Shown here piece after piece: positions 8,325 through 17,317 of a DNA stretch of 57,604 nucleotides. The translations under genes were made by a program, and so were the position numbers. The notes beneath the pieces are model-generated. The model saw only the letters and a program-made list of their open reading frames with translations. It was not told where the DNA came from and made no database searches. Origin of the DNA: Bacteroidales bacterium (lineage in GTDB: Bacteria; Bacteroidota; Bacteroidia; Bacteroidales; WCHB1-69); the NCBI GenBank assembly GCA_017527945.1, contig JAFXPL010000129.1, positions 1 to 57,604 on the forward strand, given 5' to 3'. The first letter of the stretch is position 1. Every line of letters begins with the position of its first letter.

Positions 8325-10106
8325 TCAACTTTTGTTTGTCAGATAGGCTTTCAGGTCGGTGGCTTTTTTGGGGCCGATGACGGCGGCGAGGTCGGATTCG
8401 GATGCCGCTTTGATTTTTGCCACGCTTTTGAACTCTTTGAGCAGTTTGGTCTTGAGGGTTTTGCCGATGCCCGGCGCATCGTCTAAAACGGAAGCGATGC
8501 TGGTTTTGGCACGGCGTTTGCGGTGGTGGGTAATGCCGAAGCGGTGCACTTCGTCGCGGACGTGTTGCAGCAGTTTTTGTGCCTCCGACCGCTTGTCGAT
8601 GTATATGGGGTAGGGGTCGCCGACTTTGTAGATGTCCTCCAAGCGCTCGGCGATGCCCACCATCATGAACCGGTCTTCGATGTGCAGGGCTTTCAAGGCG
8701 TTCCAGGCGGAACTCAGCTGTCCCTTTCCGCCGTCAATGACCACGAGGTCGGGCAGGGGCTTGCTCTCCTCCAGAAGGCGGTGGTAGCGGCGGTAGATAA
8801 TCTCTTCCATGGAGGCGAAGTCGTTGGCCCCGACCACGGTCTTGATAAGGAAATGGCGGTATTCGCTCTTGGCGGGCTTGCCGTCGATGAAGCAGCTCAT
8901 GGCGGCCACAGGGTCCTCGCCCTGCGTGTTGGAGTTGTCGAAACACTCGATGCGACGCGGCAAAGTTTTCATTCCGAGAGCTTCTTGCAGTGCCTGCAGC
9001 ACACGGATGTTGCGCCGCTCGGGGTCGGCGAGATCCTGCCTTTTCTTCTTTTCGAGCATGTAGAAGTGCGCGTTGCGTGTGGCTAATTCTAACAGTTTGT
9101 GCTTGTCGCCGCGCTGGGGAACCTGAAGGTCCCAACCTTCGGGGATGAGGACGGGTTCGAAGGGCACCAAAAGGGTGGGGGAGAGACTGCCGAGTCGTTC
9201 CCGGATTTCGAGGATGGCGGTCCATAACGCGTCCTCGCGGGTGGTCTCTAAGCGGTTGTCGATTTCTAAGGTCTGCGCCTGCACCACCGCCCCGTCCACA
9301 ACGCGCAAAAAGCTGATATAAAAACAATTGTCGTCCTCTTCCAAACCGAAAGCATCTAAGTTGGTGAGGGCGGGATTCACCACTACCGACTTGACGATGA
9401 AGTTTTCCAAAACCCCGATTTTGCGTTTCACTTCGGCAGCTTGTTCGAACTTCCAGGCATCCGCATAGCGCATCATTTCTTCGCGCAGCTGCCGGGTCAC
9501 CTCCTTGCGGTTGCCGCGGAGAATCTGCACCGCCTGTTCGATGTTCCGCTGGTATTCCTCGACGGTGATGAGTCCGCAGCACGGTCCGGCGCACCTCTTG
9601 ATTTGGTATTGCATGCAAGGACGGTCGTTGTTCTTGAGTATCTTGCAGTTGCGTATCGGGAACATTTCGTTGATGAGGTCGAGCAGCACATTCATCTGCT
9701 TCACGGAGGAGTAGGGGCCGAAAAGGCGCATGGTGGCAGGGTCGGGGCGGCGCGTCGGGAATACCCGCGCAAACGGCTCCCGCGTGACGGCAATCCACGG
9801 GTAGGTCTTGTCGTCCTTCAGCATGATGTTGTACTTCGGCTTGAACTCCTTTATCATGCTGTTCTCCAACAGCAATGCCTCCCACTCGGTATCAACCACA
9901 ACGGTCTGTATGTCACGGATTTTCGTCACTAACATACGCACCTTCGGCGAATCGTGGTCTTTGTTGAAATAGGATGATACCCGCCGCTTCAGCCGTTTTG
10001 CCTTCCCGACATAAATCACCGTGCCGTTGTCGTCGTAGAAACGATAGACACCTGGTTTTTCCGGCAAGGTCTTGAGGATTAGCTTGATGTTTTCGGGAGT
10101 CGTCAC
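8325..10106 (-). CDS. uvrC: UvrABC system protein C (excinuclease subunit)
   Basis: UvrC makes the two incisions around bulky DNA lesions in nucleotide excision repair. The domains run in the usual order: GIY-YIG nuclease (KPGVYRFYDDNG...VIYVGKAKRLKRR, residues about 15-60), a cysteine-containing region (about 145-160), a UVR motif near 200, the RNase H-like endonuclease domain (DNSNTQGEDPVAAM, VVIDGGKGQL) and a C-terminal tandem HhH. No ATG is available at the front. I chose GTG at 10106. A TTG at 10112 is the alternative and would overlap the stop of the upstream ostA-like gene by three bases. It is the last gene of a MORN lipoprotein/ostA-like/uvrC transcript. Confidence 0.96.
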   Translation of the reverse strand: MTTPENIKLILKTLPEKPGVYRFYDDNGTVIYVGKAKRLKRRVSSYFNKDHDSPKVRMLVTKIRDIQTVVVDTEWEALLLENSMIKEFKPKYNIMLKDDKTYPWIAVTREPFARVFPTRRPDPATMRLFGPYSSVKQMNVLLDLINEMFPIRNCKILKNNDRPCMQYQIKRCAGPCCGLITVEEYQRNIEQAVQILRGNRKEVTRQLREEMMRYADAWKFEQAAEVKRKIGVLENFIVKSVVVNPALTNLDAFGLEEDDNCFYISFLRVVDGAVVQAQTLEIDNRLETTREDALWTAILEIRERLGSLSPTLLVPFEPVLIPEGWDLQVPQRGDKHKLLELATRNAHFYMLEKKKRQDLADPERRNIRVLQALQEALGMKTLPRRIECFDNSNTQGEDPVAAMSCFIDGKPAKSEYRHFLIKTVVGANDFASMEEIIYRRYHRLLEESKPLPDLVVIDGGKGQLSSAWNALKALHIEDRFMMVGIAERLEDIYKVGDPYPIYIDKRSEAQKLLQHVRDEVHRFGITHHRKRRAKTSIASVLDDAPGIGKTLKTKLLKEFKSVAKIKAASESDLAAVIGPKKATDLKAYLTNKS

Positions 10107-10130
10107 GTTCAATTTTCAATTTTCAGTTCT
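10107..10130. repeat. Short heptamer repeat (AATTTTC) over the ostA-like stop codon
   Basis: Two to three copies of a 7-nt unit encode the last residues (KIEN) and stop of the ostA-like protein. Confidence 0.7.
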
Positions 10131-11656
10131 TCATTCTTGCGTGGTATGGGAAGCGAGAACAGATCTTCGGGTTTGAAGGGTCGATATTGTTTCAACCATC
10201 TGAACCCTAATAGTTTGCGGTCTTTGTCGGTCATTTTTTCATCGGGATAAACCTTCCCGTTAGGGGCATCAAAATAGCGGATCTGCTGTATGTGGTTGCT
10301 GTCCAGGTAGATGCGCATTTCGCTGGTGATAGAGGTGTTTACGCCAACCAACGAACTATCCTCTTCTTGGATGTAATAGATGCATTCGGCATTGCCCACG
10401 ATATCGACGCGTTGCAGATATTTGTCTTCCATGAACCCTTTGATGTTCAGGCCTTTGATTTGGTTGAACTCGGTGTCTTGGAAAAGTCCGCCGACGATGA
10501 ACCCGGATTTGCATAGTTCGATGGTGCTGTGCACGGAGTCGAGGATGCGGAATCGCACGGTGTCGCCGGAGAGCTGGTAGTTTTCGGCCCAGAAAACGGG
10601 GTTGTAGTACATCATCAAGAGGGAGTCCTCCACGTTATAGACCATGGAATCGCAGGCACCCTGGAGGTTCTTGTGCTGGAATTTGGTGTGGAAGTAGGCG
10701 CGTACGAGCGTGGGGTTCGAGGCGGTGTCGAAATCGACTTTCAGGGTGTCGCAGTGCAGGTAGAGCGAGTCGTGATTGTCGTCGATGTAGATGAGCAAGT
10801 TGCTGTCGGTGGCGATGGAGGTGCCGCCTTTCTCATGATGTTCGATGTAGTTTCCCTTGAGGATGATGTGATTGGAAGTGTCAATGTAAGTGGCATTGTA
10901 CCAGGCTTTTCCGAATCTTAGCTTTTGGTCGTAATAGAGGCTGTCGGCGAAAAGTTGCTGCTTCTCGCCGAGGAGCTGTACGTTGCCGTGCAGGATGGAG
11001 ATGTCTTCGTTGGTGTTATAGAGCCCTCTGTCGGTGTAAATGGTGTTCTCCTCGTTGACGAGGTGGGTTTTGGAAATGAAGTAGGCGATTTTGCTGCCGG
11101 CGTTGTAGCGCAGGGAGTCGCAGTCCATACGATAAGTGGGGCTTCGCAGCAGTACCTTTTCATAAAGGAAGGCATCGTCGGTGTTGGTGTAGTACATGCC
11201 GACCACGCTGGTGAGGGTGTCGTCGTCGTTGTATATCTGGCCGCCGGTGTTGAAGTAGCCGCAGTCGGTGTTGAGATCGTAGAAGAGGCTGTCGGTGAGG
11301 AGGTAAGACTTGCCGTTCTCAAGGCGCACTTTGCTGATGAGGGATGCTTGTCGGATTTCACCGTCGTAGGTGGCGCGCAGACCATAGAGGTGGATGGAGT
11401 CGCTGACAATGAAATGGACGGGATTCCCGAAGGCGATGAGGTAGTTATCCGATTCGTAAAGGTAGGCACTGTCGCAGTAGCCCACCACATTGTCTTGGGC
11501 GAACTTTACGTTGCCGATGAGACGTTGTGCACCGGGCAGAACATCCTCATCGTAGTAGCCCATGTCAGCCCGATAGAGGATTTTGCGACCGCTTTGTCCA
11601 TGTATCATGCTGATACATAGTAAGAAAAGTGATAAAATGACGAATGTCCGCCTCAT
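10109..11656 (-). CDS. OstA/LptA-like outer-membrane assembly protein
   Basis: This 515-residue exported protein has a signal peptide ending near residue 20 (ISMIHGQ). The body has the repeating short beta-strand pattern of the OstA/LptA jelly roll, with many Y-D, SDSL and DSLYYD-type repeats. It corresponds to the Bacteroidota OstA_2 family, thought to take part in lipopolysaccharide transport across the periplasm. It is far longer than E. coli LptA (about 185 residues) and lacks an obvious LptD beta-barrel. It lies three bases after the MORN-repeat lipoprotein gene and directly before uvrC. The last four residues are encoded by an AATTTTC-type repeat. The family is likely; the role is inferred. 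Confidence 0.85.
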   Translation of the reverse strand: MRRTFVILSLFLLCISMIHGQSGRKILYRADMGYYDEDVLPGAQRLIGNVKFAQDNVVGYCDSAYLYESDNYLIAFGNPVHFIVSDSIHLYGLRATYDGEIRQASLISKVRLENGKSYLLTDSLFYDLNTDCGYFNTGGQIYNDDDTLTSVVGMYYTNTDDAFLYEKVLLRSPTYRMDCDSLRYNAGSKIAYFISKTHLVNEENTIYTDRGLYNTNEDISILHGNVQLLGEKQQLFADSLYYDQKLRFGKAWYNATYIDTSNHIILKGNYIEHHEKGGTSIATDSNLLIYIDDNHDSLYLHCDTLKVDFDTASNPTLVRAYFHTKFQHKNLQGACDSMVYNVEDSLLMMYYNPVFWAENYQLSGDTVRFRILDSVHSTIELCKSGFIVGGLFQDTEFNQIKGLNIKGFMEDKYLQRVDIVGNAECIYYIQEEDSSLVGVNTSITSEMRIYLDSNHIQQIRYFDAPNGKVYPDEKMTDKDRKLLGFRWLKQYRPFKPEDLFSLPIPRKNEELKIEN

Positions 11657-11659
11657 GGA

Positions 11660-12328
11660 CTATTTTAATAAGGTGGAGTCTGTTTGGTCGTCGAGGATGC
11701 GGTCATTCTTGAAGGTGATGGTGCGCCATACTTCGCCGGAAGGGGTGAAGTAGGTCTCGGGACCGTTCTTCAGGTTGTTTTCGTAGCGAGTGGTGCGTGC
11801 CGGATGGCCGTTTTTGTCGTAAAAGGTGACCTCGCCGTTGCCGTTGTGGAACTTGCCTTCACCCACCACGATGCCGCGCTCGTCATAATAGGTCCACGGC
11901 CCGTCGAAAAGGTCGTTTTTGAAGCCGCCCTCGATTTTGAGGCTGCCGTTGAGGTGGTAGGCTTTGTGCGGACCGTTCTTGCGCCCGTGCAGGTAGGTGT
12001 ATTCCTGGCTCTTGCATCCATTGGCGGCATACATCACTTCCACCCCTTCGATGGAATCATTCTCATAAACACAGTAGGTGTCGAGCAGTCCGTTGACAAA
12101 ATAACGGCGGAACTCTCCGTTTCGTTTTCCGTTGCGCATCTCCACCTCCATCTCCACGGTGTTGGGGTTTTGGTAGTAATAGATGGTCTTGCCGTGTTCC
12201 TTTTTGCCTTTGTATTGGATGACGGATTCGGTGCGGCCGTCGGGGTAATAGGTGGTCTCCGTGTGTTTGCACGACGTGGCGGCCAGTGCGATGATGGCGG
12301 TGGCCAGGATAAGGATGGTTTTGTTCAT
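11660..12328 (-). CDS. MORN-type repeat lipoprotein (YwqK family)
   Basis: This 222-residue protein has a lipoprotein signal peptide with lipobox AATSC at residues about 16-20. The body is a series of roughly 20-23-residue repeats with motifs such as KNGPHKAYHLNG, FDGPWTYYDERG and NGNGEVTFYDKNG. They are typical of the MORN_2/YwqK family, whose databank name, toxin-antitoxin antitoxin component, is not well supported. It probably sits on the periplasmic side of a membrane. It starts a transcript with ostA-like and uvrC: a -7 box lies at 12346-12353, and the gap to ostA-like is three bases. The proximity suggests a role in the envelope, but this is inference. Confidence 0.88.
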   Translation of the reverse strand: MNKTILILATAIIALAATSCKHTETTYYPDGRTESVIQYKGKKEHGKTIYYYQNPNTVEMEVEMRNGKRNGEFRRYFVNGLLDTYCVYENDSIEGVEVMYAANGCKSQEYTYLHGRKNGPHKAYHLNGSLKIEGGFKNDLFDGPWTYYDERGIVVGEGKFHNGNGEVTFYDKNGHPARTTRYENNLKNGPETYFTPSGEVWRTITFKNDRILDDQTDSTLLK

Positions 12329-12345
12329 ATTTTTGAATTAGGGCG

Positions 12346-12353
12346 CAAAGATA
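12346..12353 (-). promoter_or_regulatory. -7 promoter box for MORN lipoprotein-ostA-like-uvrC
   Basis: TATCTTTG on the minus strand lies 17 bases before the ATG at 12328. Confidence 0.75.
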
Positions 12354-12409
12354 GCATTTTTAGGGATAAGTGACTTCGACTTAAGCGATGCGTCGTGGTG
12401 GATTTCGGG

Positions 12410-13270
12410 TTATACCAGGGTGCGGATCCATTGCTCTTCGTCGCCGGGCAGCAGGCTGATCGGCGGGATTTCGATCATGGTGAATGCCCCGAAGCGTTGT
12501 TCGCTCTTCATGCGTGCGGCGGCGCGTGCGCAGGCCACGAGTACCTGTCCGGTGAGCGCAGGGTTGTTGATGGCCATGTTGAACTCGAAACGTTGGTTGT
12601 GGGTCTCGCCGCTCACGCCGTGACGTTCGAGGTGGACACCGTGGGCCACGTTGTTGAGCGCATCTACGGAAGGCACCGCGATGACGTGCGTCTCGTCGTG
12701 CGCGAAGTAGTCGTCTTGAAGCAGAAGCCGCTCTACGGTGGCGAAGTCGGCACCGTCCTCCAACTCCACATAGACCATGCGGCGGTGAATGCCCGTGCCG
12801 AGCGGGATGGTCATCGAGAGGGCGTCTTTCACACCGGGTATGGCTTTGGCGGCAACAGTGTGCCCCATGCTTCTTCCGGGCCCGAAGTTGGTGTAGGTCA
12901 GTCCTTTGGGTGCAATGGCGGTGAGCAAGGCGCGTACAACGGAGTCGGAACCGGGATCCCAACCGGCGGCGATGACGCTCACGGCGCGGTGTTCTTTGGC
13001 AATGGGCGTAAGGCTCTTGCGCAGGTCACCGATCTGGCCGTGGATGTCGAAACTATCGACGGTGCAGATGCCGTGGCGCAGCATACGTTCGGCAAAGGCG
13101 GGCACCTCTCGCGTCGGGGTACACAGCGCGGCGACGTCCGCGTCCACCGTGTCAAGGTTGTCGTGGTGATGGTAAATGCCGGCCAGCTGCATGTCTTCTG
13201 CAGCCGTAACGGCCTGCTCTACGGCTTTCCCGATGTTGCCGTAACCGATAATCGCTATTTTTGTTTGCAT
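12410..13270 (-). CDS. ddh: meso-diaminopimelate D-dehydrogenase
   Basis: This NADPH-dependent enzyme of 286 residues makes meso-diaminopimelate in a single step from tetrahydrodipicolinate, bypassing the acylated intermediates of the usual lysine pathway. The Rossmann motif GYGNIGKAV lies at residues 9-17. The family signatures are AAGWDPGSDS (about 106-115) and NFGPGRSMGHT (about 130-140). The frame stays open to 13471, but the conserved start is MQTKIAIIG at 13270 (or the ATG three codons earlier), and the promoter box at 13294-13301 lies inside the longer version. It would work with dapA at 3.2 kb. No neighbour shares its pathway, so it appears to be its own unit. Confidence 0.95.
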   Translation of the reverse strand: MQTKIAIIGYGNIGKAVEQAVTAAEDMQLAGIYHHHDNLDTVDADVAALCTPTREVPAFAERMLRHGICTVDSFDIHGQIGDLRKSLTPIAKEHRAVSVIAAGWDPGSDSVVRALLTAIAPKGLTYTNFGPGRSMGHTVAAKAIPGVKDALSMTIPLGTGIHRRMVYVELEDGADFATVERLLLQDDYFAHDETHVIAVPSVDALNNVAHGVHLERHGVSGETHNQRFEFNMAINNPALTGQVLVACARAAARMKSEQRFGAFTMIEIPPISLLPGDEEQWIRTLV

Positions 13271-13293
13271 ATTCGTCATTTTTTTTGAAGCCG

Positions 13294-13301
13294 CAAAAGT
13301 A
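13294..13301 (-). promoter_or_regulatory. -7 promoter box for ddh
   Basis: TACTTTTG on the minus strand lies 15-24 bases before the two candidate ATGs. It also rules out the longer start at 13471. Confidence 0.7.
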
Positions 13302-13386
13302 TAAAAAAAACAATTCTCACGCCTTTCGGGAGAAGATTGTTGATTAAAAGAACTCGTCCGATTTGTCTTTTCAGGCAATTCGGTCG

Positions 13387-14523
13387 CTATAGGTGGGGAA
13401 AGCGTTGCTGCAGGTTTGTCGCGGCCAACGCCGCCGAGGCGAACGCGAAGAAAAGGTTGTAGCCCCCGCAAATGCCGTCCACGTCGAGCATTTCGCCCAA
13501 AAAGTAGAGGTTCGGATACCTTTTGGCGGCGAAATGTTCATCGATTTCAGATAAATCAATGCCGCCGTGGCATACTTGCGCCCCCTCTATCGGATAAGTG
13601 TCCTCGATGGGAAACGCGAGTCGGTGGATAGGAAACGGATGCAGCTGGTAATAGGCAGCCAATTTGGGGTGTAATATGCCTGTAACAGACTGGTTATGAT
13701 GTAGATATGATTCTGTGTCGAAATTCTCGTCCCAATAGGTAAGGTTGATTTCTATGCGGCAATTCTGCGTGGAGGGAAGACGGCGATAGTGGGCGGACAG
13801 GTTCATGACAACGATGCCGGAGAGGCCATCGTCTTTGAAGGTGATTTCCCCGAACTCCTTGTGAATGAGTTTTTTGCCTTGGTATAACGACACAATGGCC
13901 TTGGTGCGGCAACCAGAAAGCGACTTCGGGTAATCCTTCAACGTAAATCCGGCCAATGAGGATTGTAACGGATTGTTTTTCAGCAATATACTTTCAAGAT
14001 AGGTGTTGTAGCCCCGTTGGTTTTTGGAAATCATGCCGGCAGGAGACCCCGAGGCGAGTACGAGAATGTCAAAAGCAATCGGATAATCGTTGATTTTCCA
14101 TTTATTATTCTGGTAATCAATTTGTTGTACATTGTATTCCGTTTCCGTGCGGACGCGATTGGAGGCTGTTTGGGTGAGCACATCAACCACTGTTTGCGAG
14201 AATTGGGTGGCGGGATAGACGCGCCCCTCTTCGTCGGTGACCGTGACTAAACCCCAGTCGGCAAACTGCGTGTCAAGCTGCTCCGGCGTGTAGTGTTGCA
14301 GCAGCTGGGCGATAAACTCCGGATGGTTATAGTGTTCCGGGCAGATGTTGCGGTTAAAAAGGTTGGCTTTGCCGCCGCCGGAAGCCCGGACTTTGGCTCC
14401 CACATGTTTGTTTTTTTCGAATAGTGTTATTTCAATATCTTGGTTCTCAGACAGTTTCTTGGCTAAGAACAATCCGGAAGCGCCAGCTCCCACAATGGCG
14501 ATATGACAACTTTTGCGGCTCAT
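13387..14523 (-). CDS. NAD(P)/FAD-dependent oxidoreductase, HI0933/BaiN-like
   Basis: This 378-residue flavoprotein has an N-terminal dinucleotide-binding motif, IVGAGASGLFLAKKL (residues 10-24). The VGAKVRASGGGKAN segment at about 42-55 and the C-terminal GICGGYNLFFAFASAAL stretch are typical of the HI0933 family, which covers many conserved enzymes of unproved substrate. The start overlaps the stop of guanylate kinase by four bases (ATGA), so both are translated from one message. The cellular reaction cannot be named from sequence; the family assignment is firm. Confidence 0.93.
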   Translation of the reverse strand: MSRKSCHIAIVGAGASGLFLAKKLSENQDIEITLFEKNKHVGAKVRASGGGKANLFNRNICPEHYNHPEFIAQLLQHYTPEQLDTQFADWGLVTVTDEEGRVYPATQFSQTVVDVLTQTASNRVRTETEYNVQQIDYQNNKWKINDYPIAFDILVLASGSPAGMISKNQRGYNTYLESILLKNNPLQSSLAGFTLKDYPKSLSGCRTKAIVSLYQGKKLIHKEFGEITFKDDGLSGIVVMNLSAHYRRLPSTQNCRIEINLTYWDENFDTESYLHHNQSVTGILHPKLAAYYQLHPFPIHRLAFPIEDTYPIEGAQVCHGGIDLSEIDEHFAAKRYPNLYFLGEMLDVDGICGGYNLFFAFASAALAATNLQQRFPHL

Positions 14524-15089
14524 TTCGCATTGAGGAATTCCCGGATGGTTTGAAGCATTTCGGCGCGGGCATCGTCGAGGTTGTCGTTGAGGATGACTTT
14601 GTCGAACTGCGGGGCGAACGAGAGCTCGTATTCGGCCTTCTCCACGCGTTTGCGCAGTGATTCTTCCGTTTCCGTGCCGCGTTTGCGCAGGCGGTTCTCC
14701 AGCTCTTGCACCGTGGGAGGTTCCACGAAGATGGCTAATGCGTTGTCTCCGAAGTATTTCTTGATGTTGAGGCCACCTTTTACATCGACATCGAAAATCA
14801 CGGTTTTACCCTCGTCCCAGATTCGCTGGATTTCGCTTTTGAGCGTGCCGTAGAACTGGTTGGCGTAAACCTCCTCCCATTCGAGGAAGTCGTTTCGTTT
14901 GATTCCTTTTTTGAAGTCATCGACGGAAAGAAAGTGGTAGTCACGGCCGTTGATTTCCCCTTCGCGCATGGTACGGGTTGTCGCGGACGTGGAGAAGCGT
15001 AGTTCGGGGAGATTGTCCAGAACGTGTTTGACAATGGATGTTTTGCCGGCTCCTGAAGGCGCGGACACGATGATTACTTTGCCTTTCAT
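14520..15089 (-). CDS. gmk: Guanylate kinase
   Basis: This kinase converts GMP to GDP using ATP in the cytoplasm. The 189-residue length is normal. The P-loop is APSGAGKTS (residues 10-18), and the GMP-binding region includes STSATTRTMREGE and the YHFLSVDDF loop. The gene has its own -7 box at 15109-15116, 20 bases before the ATG. It overlaps the downstream flavoprotein gene by four bases. Confidence 0.98.
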   Translation of the reverse strand: MKGKVIIVSAPSGAGKTSIVKHVLDNLPELRFSTSATTRTMREGEINGRDYHFLSVDDFKKGIKRNDFLEWEEVYANQFYGTLKSEIQRIWDEGKTVIFDVDVKGGLNIKKYFGDNALAIFVEPPTVQELENRLRKRGTETEESLRKRVEKAEYELSFAPQFDKVILNDNLDDARAEMLQTIREFLNAK

Positions 15090-15108
15090 ATAGTTTCTTA
15101 TTAAATGG

Positions 15109-15116
15109 CAAAAATA
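15109..15116 (-). promoter_or_regulatory. -7 promoter box for gmk
   Basis: TATTTTTG on the minus strand lies 20 bases before the gmk ATG. Confidence 0.7.
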
Positions 15117-15140
15117 CGAATTTTGCCGGAATGGTGGATG

Positions 15141-16364
15141 TTATAAATACAAATTTGAGTCTCCGTAGCTGAGAAATCGGTAGTTGTGTTCCAGCGCATG
15201 TTGGTAGATGCGTCGCCAATCATCGCCCAAGAAGTTGGAAATCAGCAGTAAAAGCGTGCTTTTGGGCTGGTGGAAATTGGTAATCAAGCCGTTGACGAGG
15301 TGTCGGGTGTAGGTGGGCAGGATGATGAGGCAGGTGCTGGCCCGGAGCATGTCCGTATCATGGCGTTGAAGGTAATCAAGAATAGCTGTAAGAGACTGTT
15401 CTACAGTTGTTTTGTGGATATCCGGATTGTCGTAGGTCTCCCATTGTTCCACGGAAAGAGGGTTGGGTAGTCCGAGATGCAACTTGGCACCTATTACAAA
15501 AAGTGATTCGAGGGTTCTTGTCACGGTCGTACCAACGGCGATCAGTTGTTTATCTCTGTTTTTCAGGAGTTTATGGACGAAATCCTCCGTGATGACGATT
15601 TTCTCTTCGTGCATGAAGTGGTCGCCGATCGTTTCGGAAGACACCGGTTTGAAGGTTCCCGCCCCGACATGTAGTGTAACATAGTCAGTATCAATGCCTT
15701 TTGTGTTCATGGTGTGCAGAAGTTCATCTGTGAAATGCAAGCCGGCGGTAGGGGCGGCCACCGATCCGTCATGTTGTGCATAGACAGTCTGGTAGCGTTC
15801 GGTGTCGCTCTCTTCCGCAGGTCTGTGGATGTAGGGTGGCAGCGGCACTTTTCCGTAGGCTTCAATCCATTCGGCAAAGGAGACATCCGTTTCGGGCCAG
15901 GTGAAAGTGACCTCAAAGGTGCCTTCCGAAGCTTCGCCATGCTCGGCATGGATATGGATGGTCCGCCCGGGCAGTGGGACTTCGATTTCTATCGGATGCT
16001 TCCATTTGCGTGCGTTCCCGACCATGCACTTCCATGTCACGCAGCCGCTTAATGTGAAGGCGACGGCAGGGTCTGCTGACGGGGAGATAGGTTCCAAGCA
16101 GAAGATTTCAATCGCAGCTCCAGTGGAATTGTGCACTTGTAACCGTGCATGAATCACTTTGGAGTTGTTGAAAACCAACCAATGGCTCGAAGATAGAAAA
16201 TCGGGGAGCTGATGAAAAACGGAATCGAAGATTTTGTTTTCTTTTTTATTGAATACCAATAAGTTAGAATGATCCCGTTGCTCGGCGGGGTAGTAGGCGA
16301 TACGCGACTCGGGAAGCGGGTAGTCGTAGTCCTCTATGCGGATGTTTCTGCTGTTGTCTGTCAT
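15141..16364 (-). CDS. queA: S-adenosylmethionine:tRNA ribosyltransferase-isomerase
   Basis: QueA moves and rearranges the ribosyl group of S-adenosylmethionine onto the 7-deazaguanine of tRNA, forming epoxyqueuosine at the wobble position. The 407 residues match the family, with YDYPLPESRIAYYPAEQRDHS at the front, PTAGLHFTDELL near residue 215 and THLVNGLITNFHQPKSTLLLL near the C-terminus. An ATG five codons upstream (16379) lies within the -7 box at 16369-16376, so 16364 is preferred. Even so, the box is only four bases from this ATG, which predicts a leaderless or nearly leaderless message if the box is real. It diverges from the gene at 16502. Confidence 0.96.
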   Translation of the reverse strand: MTDNSRNIRIEDYDYPLPESRIAYYPAEQRDHSNLLVFNKKENKIFDSVFHQLPDFLSSSHWLVFNNSKVIHARLQVHNSTGAAIEIFCLEPISPSADPAVAFTLSGCVTWKCMVGNARKWKHPIEIEVPLPGRTIHIHAEHGEASEGTFEVTFTWPETDVSFAEWIEAYGKVPLPPYIHRPAEESDTERYQTVYAQHDGSVAAPTAGLHFTDELLHTMNTKGIDTDYVTLHVGAGTFKPVSSETIGDHFMHEEKIVITEDFVHKLLKNRDKQLIAVGTTVTRTLESLFVIGAKLHLGLPNPLSVEQWETYDNPDIHKTTVEQSLTAILDYLQRHDTDMLRASTCLIILPTYTRHLVNGLITNFHQPKSTLLLLISNFLGDDWRRIYQHALEHNYRFLSYGDSNLYL

Positions 16365-16368
16365 GCTG

Positions 16369-16376
16369 CAAAAATA
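16369..16376 (-). promoter_or_regulatory. -7 promoter box for queA, almost touching the start codon
   Basis: TATTTTTG on the minus strand leaves four bases before the ATG at 16364, so the start of transcription would fall at or just inside the start codon. Confidence 0.5.
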
Positions 16377-16470
16377 CATTAAATTCGCGTTAATTTAACA
16401 TGGTATATATTAAAAATATACCAATTGAATTATTAACAATTTTTAACTTGACAAAGCCTATTTTATGTTG

Positions 16471-16478
16471 TATTTTTG
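16471..16478 (+). promoter_or_regulatory. -7 promoter box for the outer-membrane gene pair
   Basis: TATTTTTG is followed by CC and an ATG at 16481. Transcription should start a few bases downstream, which favours the later ATG at 16502 as the real start. Confidence 0.65.
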
Positions 16479-16501
16479 CCATGAAACAAAATATTCGTAT
16501 T

Positions 16502-17287
16502 ATGAAAACGAAAAAGATATTGAATGTATTGGCTTTCAGTGTTTTGTGCCTGTTCCAGGGGGCTGCTGTGTGGGCGCAGAAGTCGCTGGTGCAGTTGCTT
16601 GGTGCAGAAACCGTCTCCGCAGCGCCGGTACTCAGTTGTTTCTTCCCCTCGTACGCCTATGTCGGGATACGCAATGATTTCGGAATGAAGGAATTGATGC
16701 TTGGGGAAGCGGGCATCTCCTTTGCTGCTGGAAAGAATAGGATTTTTGTTTCCGTAAATCATTATGGATATGCGGAATATGGAGAATTGCAGGCGGCGGC
16801 CGGGTATGGTCGGAGTTTTGGCGACCGTTTTGCCATGTCGGCGCGAATCTTCTACCTGATGGCACATGCCCGAAGGTACCCGCTGCGCCATTCCCTGTCG
16901 GCCGATTTCTCCGTGGCTTGTAAAATCTCGTCGAAATTGATTCTTGACGTCGATGTGTTTAATCCGTTCATGATGCGCTATGGCATTACAGGCCAGGAGG
17001 TGATTCCGCTGATTTTCGGAATGGGCTGTGCGTATCAACCTGTTCGCCAGTTTCTGGTCTCTTTCCGAATGTCTAAGACATTGCCGGGTCCCTTGGATGT
17101 TGGAGTCCGTTTCCTGTGCCAGCCTGTTGTTTCGCTTGTTTTCGGTACCGACTGTACCAACAGCCATTTGGGGGGATATGTTGGTTGGAAGCATAAAGGA
17201 TTCCTGCTGTCGGTGCAGGCAGCTTGGTATTACAGGGTCAGCGTCTCGCCACGGATTGGCGTGGGGTATTTTTGGAAAGAGGGATAG
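16502..17287 (+). CDS. Exported protein, predicted outer-membrane beta-barrel, unknown function
   Basis: This is a 261-residue protein with a clear signal peptide (MKTKKILNVLAFSVL...AAVWAQ). The mature part is rich in alternating hydrophobic strands with aromatic ends (YVGIRNDFGM, FVSVNHYGYAEY, YVGWKHKGFLLSV) and ends GVGYFWKEG, which fits a small outer-membrane beta-barrel. I do not recognise a named family. I chose 16502 rather than 16481 because the -7 box at 16471-16478 would put the transcript start between them. It is followed 30 bases later by the helix-hairpin-helix/beta-barrel gene with a good Shine-Dalgarno sequence, so the pair should be co-expressed and may work together. Confidence 0.8.
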   Translation: MKTKKILNVLAFSVLCLFQGAAVWAQKSLVQLLGAETVSAAPVLSCFFPSYAYVGIRNDFGMKELMLGEAGISFAAGKNRIFVSVNHYGYAEYGELQAAAGYGRSFGDRFAMSARIFYLMAHARRYPLRHSLSADFSVACKISSKLILDVDVFNPFMMRYGITGQEVIPLIFGMGCAYQPVRQFLVSFRMSKTLPGPLDVGVRFLCQPVVSLVFGTDCTNSHLGGYVGWKHKGFLLSVQAAWYYRVSVSPRIGVGYFWKEG

Positions 17288-17305
17288 CAAAAATGATAAA
17301 AAGAG

Positions 17306-17311
17306 AAGGAG
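17306..17311 (+). promoter_or_regulatory. Ribosome binding site AAGGAG that selects the start at 17318
   Basis: AAGGAG is unusual in this A-rich, Shine-Dalgarno-poor genome. It abuts the ATG at 17312 but is spaced six bases from the ATG at 17318, the better distance. Confidence 0.7.
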
Positions 17312-17317
17312 ATGAGT

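Noticed and set aside
13271..13471. Longer N-terminus for diaminopimelate dehydrogenase
   Set aside because: The extension overlaps the end of the flavoprotein gene, contains the promoter box and lacks similarity to the family.
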